This document shows positions 1 to 9,026 of a DNA stretch of 64,000 bases, piece by piece. Both the position numbers and the translations under genes were made by a program. Positions within the stretch are counted from its first letter, which is position 1; each line of letters starts with the position of its first letter. Origin of the DNA: Plebeiibacterium sediminum (GTDB lineage: Bacteria; Bacteroidota; Bacteroidia; Bacteroidales; Marinilabiliaceae); the NCBI RefSeq assembly GCF_026013605.1, contig NZ_JAPDPJ010000016.1, forward strand, positions 35,964 to 99,963, in the 5' to 3' direction. The notes under the pieces are model-generated. The model was not told where the DNA came from. It saw only the letters and a list, made by a program, of their open reading frames with translations, and ran no database searches.

Positions 1-87
1 ATTAAACTTGAAATAATCAGCAGTGATGCTACGAAATATTTGATTGTTATTTTGCCCTTCATACCTAAAATCTTTTATCCTTTTTTG

Positions 88-1743
88 TTACTCAACTCCT
101 GACATAATTGCTTCAACAATATCAACATCTGTAACCTCTCCATTAGTTCTGTCGAATAATTTCATACCATTATTATCCCTTATACCAATATCCCAGGCAA
201 AAGTGATTATGCCATTTTGTTTAGCTGCCTGATTAATTTTTTTGTAATAATTATATCTGGAAGTCTCTGCCTGTGTAAAAGCTTCACCAGAAAGGTTATC
301 TCTTATCACAACTCCATACTCACCAAGAATTGCAGGAATTCCATTATCTACGTATTTTGATTTTACTTTACTAAATGCATCATCTATCTGGCCATCATCT
401 TCCCATGTAGATTCGGCATTAGAACCTGTATTTAAACAGAAATTGTATGGATCATAATAATGGACTTCTACAAATAATCTATCTTCTACAACATCAGTTG
501 ACATGGTGTGATAATCATATCCCCAATAAATGTTGGTATTGTAGGTTTGGATCACTAGATTTCTATAAGCATTTTTGCCTCCTGTTGCTCTCACTGCATC
601 AATAAAGGTTTGATTATATGATTCCTGAACCTCAATATTTTCAGAAGTTGGTGTGGTATACACGCCATCTTCGTGCACTTCGTTTGTTCCTGCAAATAGT
701 AAATGCTCATCATAATCTCTGAAATACGTTGCTATTTGCGACCATAATGCATATTGCTTTTCGTTAACAGCTTCCTGATAAGAATAAAGAGGATAATTTT
801 CAAGCCATCCACCGTCCCAATGGATATTCAGGACAATATACATATCTGCATTATAACAATAATCAATCACTTCTTTTACCCTGACAAGCCACTCATCACT
901 TATCTTATACGTTTCTTCATCTACAATGTAGCTATTCCATGCACAAGGAATTCTTATGGCATTAAAACCAGCATTTTTTACGCCATCTATTAACTGTTGA
1001 TTTACCATAGGGTTACCCCAATCTGTTTCTCCAGTTGGAACTTCCATGGTATTTCCGATATTCCAACCTACAATCATTTTTGAGGCAAGAGTCATGGCAT
1101 CACTTTCCATACCTGTTTTATCTTCTGGAATAGAAATATCAACTCCGCCTTGTTTAACAATTGCAGTTTCAGTTATATCATTTAATGTAAAAGAAATTTT
1201 ACCTACCCTATCAAGATATGAATTGTTTTCACTTACAGTAAATGTAATCGTTGAATCGGTTAATGCTTTCAGGCTATTTTGTACAATCCAATCCACATCA
1301 ATAGTTACTGTAAAATCATCTGAAGTTTCTAATTGCACACTAATTTGTTGCTCCGATGATTCAATATTATACTGACCATTACTTATATTGATCAAATCAG
1401 TTTTATCCTGATTAATTGTAATTATTTTATTTATTCCGCCTGCTGTAACAGTTAACTCTGCAGTTCGTTTTTCTGTAGTTGTATTCTCATTCACAACTAA
1501 CTCAATTTTATTTGTACCTGCAGTACCGGAAGCTGGAGTAATGCTACACCAATCGCCAGAAGACGAGATAGTCCAATCCAAATTACTCTTCACATAAAAA
1601 GATTGAATAACTCCTTCTTTATCAATATTAAGTTCATTTGTAGAAACAACTAATTCTGGTTCCACTTTAGAACTTTCGTTTGAACATGATAAGAGCACCA
1701 ATAATGCAATTAGAAAGCTTGATATAAGGTGGTTTATTTTCAT
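88..1743 (-). CDS. BACON-BACON-GH5 endoglucanase lipoprotein
   Basis: A 551-residue surface glycanase. Residues 1-20 form a lipoprotein signal with Cys20 in the lipobox (LLSC). Two BACON domains follow, about 31-113 and 117-200; the first has the typical W-x-x-x-x-x-G and N-R-x-A pattern and ends in a Q. The GH5 barrel spans about 215-545. The expected acid/base is Glu355 in GTNEVHEDG and the nucleophile is Glu475 in LGEYG. GH5 enzymes of this kind cleave beta-1,4-glucans or related hemicelluloses; the exact substrate is not readable here. It is the last gene of a SusC/SusD operon, 59 bp after the surface lipoprotein gene. The residue after the acid/base Glu is Val rather than the usual Pro. 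BACON domains are thought to hold the enzyme away from the membrane or to bind glycans. Confidence 0.9.
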   Translation of the reverse strand: MKINHLISSFLIALLVLLSCSNESSKVEPELVVSTNELNIDKEGVIQSFYVKSNLDWTISSSGDWCSITPASGTAGTNKIELVVNENTTTEKRTAELTVTAGGINKIITINQDKTDLINISNGQYNIESSEQQISVQLETSDDFTVTIDVDWIVQNSLKALTDSTITFTVSENNSYLDRVGKISFTLNDITETAIVKQGGVDISIPEDKTGMESDAMTLASKMIVGWNIGNTMEVPTGETDWGNPMVNQQLIDGVKNAGFNAIRIPCAWNSYIVDEETYKISDEWLVRVKEVIDYCYNADMYIVLNIHWDGGWLENYPLYSYQEAVNEKQYALWSQIATYFRDYDEHLLFAGTNEVHEDGVYTTPTSENIEVQESYNQTFIDAVRATGGKNAYRNLVIQTYNTNIYWGYDYHTMSTDVVEDRLFVEVHYYDPYNFCLNTGSNAESTWEDDGQIDDAFSKVKSKYVDNGIPAILGEYGVVIRDNLSGEAFTQAETSRYNYYKKINQAAKQNGIITFAWDIGIRDNNGMKLFDRTNGEVTDVDIVEAIMSGVE

Positions 1744-1766
1744 TACCTATTCATTTAAATTTTATT

Positions 1767-1794
1767 AATCCCGCCTCACTAAGGAAGCGGGATT
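1767..1794 (-). other. Intra-operon hairpin before the GH5 gene
   Basis: An 8-bp perfect stem (AATCCCGC / GCGGGATT) with a 12-nt loop lies in the 59-bp gap between the surface lipoprotein gene and the GH5 gene. On the minus strand no strong T-run follows it, so it is more likely a transcript-stabilising or attenuating hairpin than a full terminator. It could set lower expression of the enzyme than of the binding proteins. That role is inference. Confidence 0.5.
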
Positions 1795-1802
1795 ATTAAT
1801 TA

Positions 1803-3833
1803 TTAATTTGCGGGAACATATACATAGGTGATTGCAAAAGCATCTTCGCCAGATCTTTCAGCATCACGCATTACCTGAAACATTAATACATTATTCTCTA
1901 CTTTATAAATATCCAGATCTCCCCAGTTAAGCACATAGTAATCATTAGTCCATGGATGAACAGCTCCTACCGTCATCAGTAATTTATTATTATCCAGATC
2001 AATACTCCATGAACCTGTTAACGTAACAACTTCTTCCGAAGCCAAAACATCAGTTTCTGCAGGCATTCCATGTCTTTCTAATGTTTCACCAGATGTTTCA
2101 TCTACATAAGTATATACTCGTTGACGTTGATTTACTGTTATTGTTCCATCAAGATTAAACTGCATAGTACCATAATCAACACCAGCTTCACCAGCAGCAT
2201 AATGTTCTCCTGCTGCTGGATTCCATGCCCAGGTTGAGAAATCAGAGAAGATTACCGGACCTTGCTCAGCACCCCAACTTGTAGCTACATCATAAGTTCT
2301 TTCAGAGTCTAACTTCCAAACTTGAGATGTAAGCATTCCTTTTACTGCTTCTAAAGGATCTACACCACCACCTGCAATTTGAGGCTCTAGTTTAAAACAC
2401 ATATATTCAGGCTTATCTGTTGATAATGCACCAACCCACATTCCAGTAAGATTTCCTACAGCATCTTTTTCAATTGATAGAATACGCCATTGATTTTCTG
2501 CTGTTGTAGAAAGATTTACCCATGAACAAATATTAAATTCTGGCTTAACATCAGTAAAAGTATATATCCCTTTTTCATCTATAGCATAAGTACCTGCAGA
2601 CTCTGTTCCATCTGGTAATACCATAGTTACTGAATTATCAGTAGAATTCATTGTTAATGAGAAATTTGCATAAGTCTCAGGAATGCTTGCATCAAAACCA
2701 GTCCAATCAGCATAAGTATCAGGAGATGTCCAACCTCCATTCATTAATGAACCATCTAAATTAGCCCAGTTAAACGGAGTTTCCGGAGATAATACCCATT
2801 TAATTGAAGTACTAACAGATTGAGATACATCATCAAGCCATCCTTCAGGAAGTGCTGGTTCCGGATCACCTTCCTCTTCCGGAGTCCAGTTATCTCTAAA
2901 ATCTTTTGAAATATAATTGTAGCAAGCTCCTTCAGGAACTACTAAAATTTGAAGAAAATTTTCAGAAGCATATAAAATACGAAATTCTGTTGCTGAAGTC
3001 ACCGCTGCATCTCTATTAGAGTCATGTACCGGAAATGCATCTGTAAATTTAATAGTATGCTTTTCTGTATCTAACATATAAGATCCATTCTGAACTGATC
3101 CTCCACCAATACTTGTTGAATAAGCTGTTTGATCTACTGTTAAGTTAGCGCCACCAATCAAATCAAAAGTCATTGTTCCAAAATCAGCGGCATCACACAT
3201 CCATTGGTTACCTGCCCAATCTGCCGACCAATACCATACCGCTTCACCGCTCTCCTGAAGGTTTGGAAGAATCGCACTTTTGGCATCCCAAACATCAGCA
3301 TCTATATAGTTATCACCTGCTGCATTATGCAGGTTATCCCATTCGTAAGTATTTGTAAAGAACCAGATAGGACCTCCAAAAAAGCGAGATGTTTGTTCCC
3401 CATCAAGATCTAAATACCATGTTTTAGATTTGCCTTGTCCTCCAGAAACTAAAGTCCAAAGTTCATCTTCTATAAAACCGGCATACATCTGATCTACATC
3501 AAAAGTAACTGTTTCGCCGTAAACATATCCACCACGAGTTTGAACTCCAAATTGTACTTCATAAGTTCCTGCAAAAGGAATTTTAAGTGTAACAACTTTA
3601 TCCTGACTTCTTCCTTGTGGATGATTCCATAGAGGTGTATATTCCGAGCCCATTAAACTTGTTAAGTAAACGATGTTTGGGTTCTCGCTATCATGGGTGA
3701 TTGTATATGCAATTCCTTCAACCAGTTCTTCTGGTAGAATATCAGTATCACCCAAATTGTATTCTTCAGGAGTACATGCTCCAACCAAGAATACTATTAG
3801 TATAAATGACAATATATTATTCAAATGTTTCAT
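1803..3833 (-). CDS. PUL surface glycan-binding lipoprotein (SusE/F position)
   Basis: A 676-residue lipoprotein with Cys20 in the motif LVGAC. It lies directly after SusD (17-bp gap), where SusE/SusF-type or SGBP proteins lie in Bacteroidota glycan loci. An N-terminal Ig/PKD-like region covers about 20-120. It is followed by three Trp-rich modules that each open with an xxWxL/V-type strand: LWTLVSGG near 125, SIKWVLS near 345 and VWKLDSERTY near 505. Such repeated beta-sandwich or lipocalin-like modules with exposed Trp suit glycan capture. I recognise no catalytic motif. The role as a surface glycan-binding protein rests on position, lipobox and aromatic-rich repeats; the ligand is unknown, but the neighbouring GH5 suggests a beta-glucan or hemicellulose. 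Confidence 0.75.
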   Translation of the reverse strand: MKHLNNILSFILIVFLVGACTPEEYNLGDTDILPEELVEGIAYTITHDSENPNIVYLTSLMGSEYTPLWNHPQGRSQDKVVTLKIPFAGTYEVQFGVQTRGGYVYGETVTFDVDQMYAGFIEDELWTLVSGGQGKSKTWYLDLDGEQTSRFFGGPIWFFTNTYEWDNLHNAAGDNYIDADVWDAKSAILPNLQESGEAVWYWSADWAGNQWMCDAADFGTMTFDLIGGANLTVDQTAYSTSIGGGSVQNGSYMLDTEKHTIKFTDAFPVHDSNRDAAVTSATEFRILYASENFLQILVVPEGACYNYISKDFRDNWTPEEEGDPEPALPEGWLDDVSQSVSTSIKWVLSPETPFNWANLDGSLMNGGWTSPDTYADWTGFDASIPETYANFSLTMNSTDNSVTMVLPDGTESAGTYAIDEKGIYTFTDVKPEFNICSWVNLSTTAENQWRILSIEKDAVGNLTGMWVGALSTDKPEYMCFKLEPQIAGGGVDPLEAVKGMLTSQVWKLDSERTYDVATSWGAEQGPVIFSDFSTWAWNPAAGEHYAAGEAGVDYGTMQFNLDGTITVNQRQRVYTYVDETSGETLERHGMPAETDVLASEEVVTLTGSWSIDLDNNKLLMTVGAVHPWTNDYYVLNWGDLDIYKVENNVLMFQVMRDAERSGEDAFAITYVYVPAN

Positions 3834-3850
3834 TGTTGTTTAATTTAAAA

Positions 3851-5485
3851 TTATTCCCAACCAGCATTTTGTTTTAACACTCCATCAGATAAGGTAATTT
3901 GAGTATTTGGAATCTGCATAAAACCCTGAGTTGTGGTAATGTTACCAGCATCAATGGTTACCTGATCATCAGCATTTCCACTTAATACTGCATAATTTGA
4001 AACAGCAATAGCAGATGCAGCTACTGAAACTCCCTGACGAAGTAAATCCCAATATCTTAAACCTTCAAACGCAAACTCATAACGACGCTCATCCATTATA
4101 TTCTCTTTACTAACTGTTTTTGTTGTTAATCCAGCTCTTGTTCTTACCTGATCATAATATGATTGAGCATTTGAACTACCTAACTCGGCTGCCATTAACA
4201 ATACATCTGCGTATCGTATAACAATGAAATCCTGATATTGTGAATGTTGAAAATTACCATCTCCAAGACCTTCTAATACCGTAGTTCCATCTGGTAAACA
4301 CATTGGTGTATACTTTTTATTAGTATATCCGGTATACTCACGTTGATCTTTTAAATCAAAAGTGGATTCAATTCCTTCTCCTACAATGTCAATGATCGAT
4401 GCTTTTTTACGTGCATCATTAGTGTCATAATCTTTCCAAAGTTCAGGATTAACAGTACATGCTCCCCAACCTTTACCATAAGGCGAAAAGTTTGTATTAC
4501 GCATTCCCATCATAACTAACCAACGGTTACCGTCAGCATTTCCATTATAATCCTGTGTATAATTAAACTTCTGAGTAAATACTGCTTCTTTGTTTCCTCT
4601 TCCTGCCCAAGTTGTTTCAAGCGTATTATTTTCTACATTAGGCACTGAAGATGCAGCTTCCCATAAATTTTTATATTCTTCAACCAATCCAAAGCCACCT
4701 TCACTAATCACATTTTCAAGGCCTGCTAATACATAAGCATTATCAACAACTCCTTCAATATTTGATTGTCCGTAATAACCAGTATAGAATAAAAATACTC
4801 TACCAAGAAGTGCTTTTGCAGCCCATTGAGTGGCTCTTCCATCATTTTCGGCAGCCCACTCTGCTGAATAAGCAGGAGCATCAAGATTTTCTGATGCAAA
4901 TTTTAAATCTTCTGCAATCAATTTATAAACTGCTGCAGGTTCCGACTGAGGGATATTGTCAGTTGAAGGCTCTGTTAGCAATGGAATTCTATTGAATAAT
5001 CTTACTAGATCGAAGTACAATTTGGCTCGTAAAAAACGAGTTTCACCTTCAATTCTAACCTGATCATCTTCATTTCCTTCCCAATTCATTTCTGTCATCT
5101 TCTGAAGTAATTTATTACATCTGAAAATACCTGCGTAATAGTCGCTCCATGTACCATTGAATATGTTGTTATCGGAAGGAGATTGCGATAAATCAAATCT
5201 GTCAAGAACCTGATAACCTCTTCCATCTGTATTACCAGTACCTCCAAAGCAGTTGTCTGACAAAACCTCAGAAGTTACATAAAATGACTGATTTCCATTT
5301 GATGTAGTTACCTGATAACCATCGTAACATCCAACAAGAGCCATTTCAAAATCTTCAACTGTTTTGTAGTAGTTACTATCAAAAATTGATGTTTCTGGTT
5401 CTACGTCAAGGTATGATTCGCTACAAGAAAACATCCCCAGACTCAGAACACCTATTGCTAATATATTTCGTTTTAACTTGTTCAT
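3851..5485 (-). CDS. susD: SusD/RagB-family glycan-binding lipoprotein
   Basis: A 544-residue RagB/SusD-type outer-membrane lipoprotein with Cys21 in MFSCSES. Family marks include the N-terminal YLDVEPETS segment, the TPR-like helices with FLRAKLYFDLVRLFNRIPL near 150-170, and the C-terminal RRYEFAFEGLRYWDLLR motif near 475. It forms the lid of the SusC transporter and delivers oligosaccharide to it. It lies 19 bp after the SusC gene and 17 bp before the surface lipoprotein gene, so the four genes look like one operon. Length and motif order are normal, and the call is secure at family level. Ligand specificity cannot be read from the sequence. Confidence 0.95.
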   Translation of the reverse strand: MNKLKRNILAIGVLSLGMFSCSESYLDVEPETSIFDSNYYKTVEDFEMALVGCYDGYQVTTSNGNQSFYVTSEVLSDNCFGGTGNTDGRGYQVLDRFDLSQSPSDNNIFNGTWSDYYAGIFRCNKLLQKMTEMNWEGNEDDQVRIEGETRFLRAKLYFDLVRLFNRIPLLTEPSTDNIPQSEPAAVYKLIAEDLKFASENLDAPAYSAEWAAENDGRATQWAAKALLGRVFLFYTGYYGQSNIEGVVDNAYVLAGLENVISEGGFGLVEEYKNLWEAASSVPNVENNTLETTWAGRGNKEAVFTQKFNYTQDYNGNADGNRWLVMMGMRNTNFSPYGKGWGACTVNPELWKDYDTNDARKKASIIDIVGEGIESTFDLKDQREYTGYTNKKYTPMCLPDGTTVLEGLGDGNFQHSQYQDFIVIRYADVLLMAAELGSSNAQSYYDQVRTRAGLTTKTVSKENIMDERRYEFAFEGLRYWDLLRQGVSVAASAIAVSNYAVLSGNADDQVTIDAGNITTTQGFMQIPNTQITLSDGVLKQNAGWE

Positions 5486-5504
5486 AAGAATAATATTTTA
5501 TTCA

Positions 5505-8500
5505 TTAAAATTTAAGATTTACACCTACCAAATAAGTTCTTGGACGTGGATAATATCCCAAATCAATACCTGATACCCAGCTTGAAGTTCCATATCCAAT
5601 TTCAGGATCCATACCATTATACTTTGTGAAAGTGAAAGCATTTTGTACAGCTGCGTAAACTCTAAACTGACTCATTGGCGACCATTTGATTAATTTACTA
5701 AAGTCATAACCAACAGCCACATTGCTGATTCTTAAAAAGTCTCCATCCTGAAGATATAAGTCAGAGAATTGCCAGTTAATATTGGTTTCTGTAACTCTTG
5801 GCATTTTATTAGAAGTTCCTTCTCCAGTCCAACGATCTAAAATAGCTGTTGTATAGTTGGCTTGTTTATTGGAGTGATTACGGTAAGACTGTACTATTTT
5901 ATTTCCAATAACACCATTTGCTGTTACTGAAAAATCAAAGTTTTTATATCCTAAATTTAAATTAAGACCGTAAGTAATATCAGGAATACCTGATCCTAAA
6001 TCTACTTTATCATCGGCATTTACAACTCCATCATGTTTTTGATCTACAAATTTTACATCTCCGGGTTTTACATTTGACTGTAAAATTCCATTTCCTGCAG
6101 CTTTCCAGTTTTCAATATCTTCATAGCTTTGGAAAATACCTGCTGTTTCATATCCCCAAAAGTATCCAATTTCATAACCATTTTGAGCTCTGTAAAATTC
6201 TTCACTGTTATCATACAACATGTTAGTTGAACCGTGAATAATTCCATCTTCTGTTGGAATGCTTCCTACTTCGTTTTTGTTGTAAGCACCATTAACCCCA
6301 ATTGAATAAGTAAAATCTCCAATATTATCATTCCATGAAAGTGCTAATTCAATACCTGTGTTTTTAACATCACCTCCATTTATATAAGGTGCTCCTGCTC
6401 CCGCTGTAGCTAAAATTGGTGCTTGTACTAACCAATCTTTAGTTGTTTTAATATAAAAATCACCATTAACACCTAATCTGCTGTTTAAAAAGTAAGCATC
6501 GAAACCAATATTAGTTTGTTCTGAAGTCTCCCATTTAACATTAAGATTTGATAAACGACTTGGGTAAGAACCTGGAGTATTAACCAATGAAGTACCAAAA
6601 ACATAGTTTGCAGCAGGGTCACTCGAAGAATAACTTGTGGAAGTATTCATTGGTGATGCATATTGGAAATCAGAAATATTCTGGTTACCAACTTGTCCCC
6701 AACTTACTCTTAATTTTAAAAAGCTCATCCATGATGAAACGCCTTCCATAAATGACTCGTTACTTACCACCCATCCGGCAGAAGCTGATGGGAAATATCC
6801 CCAACGATTTCCTTCTGCAAATTTTGAAGACGCATCAGCTCTTAAAGTGGCATTAAACATATATTTCTCTTTATAATTATATGCTAAACGACCGAAATAT
6901 GATAATCTTCGCGATTTTACAGATGGTCCACCACCTACTCCTTTTGTTTCAACAACACCGGTTGCATTACCATCTTCATCTTTTTGCAAAGTAGCCTGAC
7001 CTGTTGTATTATCGATATAAGCGTGAGCAAAATCATTAAACTGACTTAGCAAGTTCCAGTTAGAGGCTGAAAGGTTTGTTCCTTGATAACGAATGGCTTC
7101 CATACCTGCTAAAACATCAAATTTATGACCGCCATCTAATTCAAAATTATAACTAGCAGTGTTTGTCCATGTCATTGTATGACCTTTACTCATACTTTGA
7201 TTTACTGAAGTATGGTCATTGTTATATGCATAGATAGAAAACTGATATAAAGGGCTAAAACTTCTATATTCGTTTGCATAATAATTAAAACCAAACAATG
7301 TTTTAACTTTCAAGTTTTTAATTGGCTCTAATTCAGCATATACATCACCTAAAAGTCTTTGACCATCATTTTCATTATTTGTGTTAGTCATCATTGAACC
7401 ATAAGGGTTTCCATCACCTTTAAACCAAGGAGAGTTTGATGTATCGTTATAAGGACTATCATAAATATTATTATCACTGTAAACCGGAGCTAACGGTGAT
7501 GTTGTAAATGCACCTCTTAATGTATTATTGTATTGATTACCTACACTTATACCAGTATTTTTGATGTAGTTAAAATTTAAATGTTGTCCAACTTTTAACA
7601 CATTATCATATAGTTTATGCTCTGTATTAATTCTGAAACCATAACGCTCATAATTTGAAACATCTGGTCCACCAACAATACCTTCTTGTCCTGTATAATT
7701 CATTGACATTGCATAAACTGAACTTTCTGTACCTCCATTAATACCTAAAGAATAATTTTGAGTAACCGCATCATCATAAAACATTTGGTTAACCCAATCC
7801 GAATTAGCAGCTCCTTCAAAAACACTTGCATCATATAATGCTGATCCCGAATTCAAAGCTTGTTCCTGCATAATAGTAATATACTCTTCTCTATTAAGCA
7901 TGTTGGTAGTACTCATTACATTTTGTACACCATAATAAGCATCAAAAACAACTTGTGCAGAACCTGCTTTACCTTGTTTAGTGGTTACCAAAACCACACC
8001 ATTTGCTGCCTGCGAACCATAAATTGCAGCTGAAGCCGCATCCTTTAATACATCAATACTTTGAATATCACTGGCATTTAAAGTCGAAATATCTCCCTGT
8101 ACACCATCTATAATGTAAAGAGGGCCTGAATTACCAACTGTTCCTAAACCGCGAATAGTTACTTTCATATCAGCTCCCGGCTGGCCTGAAGTGGAAGAAA
8201 TATTAACACCCGGAGTTTGTCCTTGCATTGCTTGTAAAGGACTGGTGGTGTTTTGCTTTTGAATTTGATCTCCTTTTACCTGAACTGTGGCTCCGGTAAC
8301 TAATTTCTTTTGCTGAACCCCATAACCAACAACCACTACTTCATCAAACTGTGAAATTTCTTCTTCCATTTTAATGGATAGTGTGGTTTGATTTGTTACA
8401 ACAATCTGCTGGGTTTTTAGTCCGATAAATGAAATAATCAATACATCATTTTCATTGCAATCAATACTAAATTCACCATCCACATTTGTAATAACACCAT

Positions 8501-8702
8501 TTGTAGTACCTTCTACAATAACACTAGCACCCGGAATGGCTTGTCCATCTGCTTTTGAGGTTACAGTACCTGTAATTGAGCGAGAGCTTTGCCCAAAGAC
8601 TATCGTTGTGGAAAACAACATTAATACTATTCCGGCATAAACCAAGAGCAATCTTGGAATTGATTGTACCGAAATTCTTTCATTAGATTTTTTAATATTC
8701 AT
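5505..8702 (-). CDS. susC: SusC/RagA-type TonB-dependent outer-membrane transporter
   Basis: About 1065 residues from the ATG at 8702. The signal peptide ends near VFGQ, followed by a carboxypeptidase-regulatory-like domain (SITGTVTSKADGQAIPGAS), the SusC signature DEVVVVGYGVQQKK, the plug, and a 22-strand barrel ending in a terminal Phe (VGVNLKF). It imports oligosaccharides across the outer membrane with TonB energy and pairs with the following SusD. A longer reading from a GTG at 8741 is open, but the ATG at 8702 gives a normal signal peptide, and a TAnnTTTG box at 8746-8753 would start transcription near 8740, so the ATG is preferred. No hybrid two-component or SusR-type regulator is adjacent. 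Confidence 0.95.
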   Translation of the reverse strand: MNIKKSNERISVQSIPRLLLVYAGIVLMLFSTTIVFGQSSRSITGTVTSKADGQAIPGASVIVEGTTNGVITNVDGEFSIDCNENDVLIISFIGLKTQQIVVTNQTTLSIKMEEEISQFDEVVVVGYGVQQKKLVTGATVQVKGDQIQKQNTTSPLQAMQGQTPGVNISSTSGQPGADMKVTIRGLGTVGNSGPLYIIDGVQGDISTLNASDIQSIDVLKDAASAAIYGSQAANGVVLVTTKQGKAGSAQVVFDAYYGVQNVMSTTNMLNREEYITIMQEQALNSGSALYDASVFEGAANSDWVNQMFYDDAVTQNYSLGINGGTESSVYAMSMNYTGQEGIVGGPDVSNYERYGFRINTEHKLYDNVLKVGQHLNFNYIKNTGISVGNQYNNTLRGAFTTSPLAPVYSDNNIYDSPYNDTSNSPWFKGDGNPYGSMMTNTNNENDGQRLLGDVYAELEPIKNLKVKTLFGFNYYANEYRSFSPLYQFSIYAYNNDHTSVNQSMSKGHTMTWTNTASYNFELDGGHKFDVLAGMEAIRYQGTNLSASNWNLLSQFNDFAHAYIDNTTGQATLQKDEDGNATGVVETKGVGGGPSVKSRRLSYFGRLAYNYKEKYMFNATLRADASSKFAEGNRWGYFPSASAGWVVSNESFMEGVSSWMSFLKLRVSWGQVGNQNISDFQYASPMNTSTSYSSSDPAANYVFGTSLVNTPGSYPSRLSNLNVKWETSEQTNIGFDAYFLNSRLGVNGDFYIKTTKDWLVQAPILATAGAGAPYINGGDVKNTGIELALSWNDNIGDFTYSIGVNGAYNKNEVGSIPTEDGIIHGSTNMLYDNSEEFYRAQNGYEIGYFWGYETAGIFQSYEDIENWKAAGNGILQSNVKPGDVKFVDQKHDGVVNADDKVDLGSGIPDITYGLNLNLGYKNFDFSVTANGVIGNKIVQSYRNHSNKQANYTTAILDRWTGEGTSNKMPRVTETNINWQFSDLYLQDGDFLRISNVAVGYDFSKLIKWSPMSQFRVYAAVQNAFTFTKYNGMDPEIGYGTSSWVSGIDLGYYPRPRTYLVGVNLKF

Positions 8703-8745
8703 AGAATATAGATTTAAAATAAAACTCGATTTATGAAACACATGA

Positions 8746-8753
8746 CAAATGTA
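8746..8753 (-). promoter_or_regulatory. Candidate -7 box of the SusC operon
   Basis: TACATTTG on the minus strand fits the Bacteroidota -7 consensus TAnnTTTG. It would start transcription near 8740 and give a leader of about 38 nt to the ATG at 8702. I see no good TTG -33 element at the standard distance, so an activator may be needed. The 8754-8966 stretch upstream is AT-rich and otherwise featureless. Confidence 0.45.
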
Positions 8754-8968
8754 TTTATGGCGAGTCTAAACTTCCTTAATAAATGTTAATACAATAGGTT
8801 AAAATGATAATCTATATGTACAAATTGATATTAAATGACAGTCATTTTGTTAACAAAATACAACTACATAAGTCCATATATTACTATAATACTGCACATT
8901 ACACATATTTGATAAAATATTTAAAAAATGTTATAATTTAAAAAATAATCAATACTATTTGATCAAAT

Positions 8969-9005
8969 AAAAACGCCTGAATATTTTTAACATCCAGGCG
9001 TTTTT
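8969..9005 (-). terminator. Rho-independent terminator of the phosphohexomutase gene
   Basis: A perfect stem (AAAACGCCTG / CAGGCGTTTT) with a 15-nt AT-rich loop ends in a T-run on the minus strand. It starts 22 bp after the stop codon at 9027. The arms are A- and T-flanked, so it could work in both directions, but no gene reads into it from the left. Confidence 0.85.
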
Positions 9006-9026
9006 GAAATATAAATCAAGGTTAAC

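Noticed and set aside
5505..8741. SusC start at the GTG at 8741
   Set aside because: The ATG at 8702 gives a normal signal peptide, and the predicted transcription start lies near 8740.
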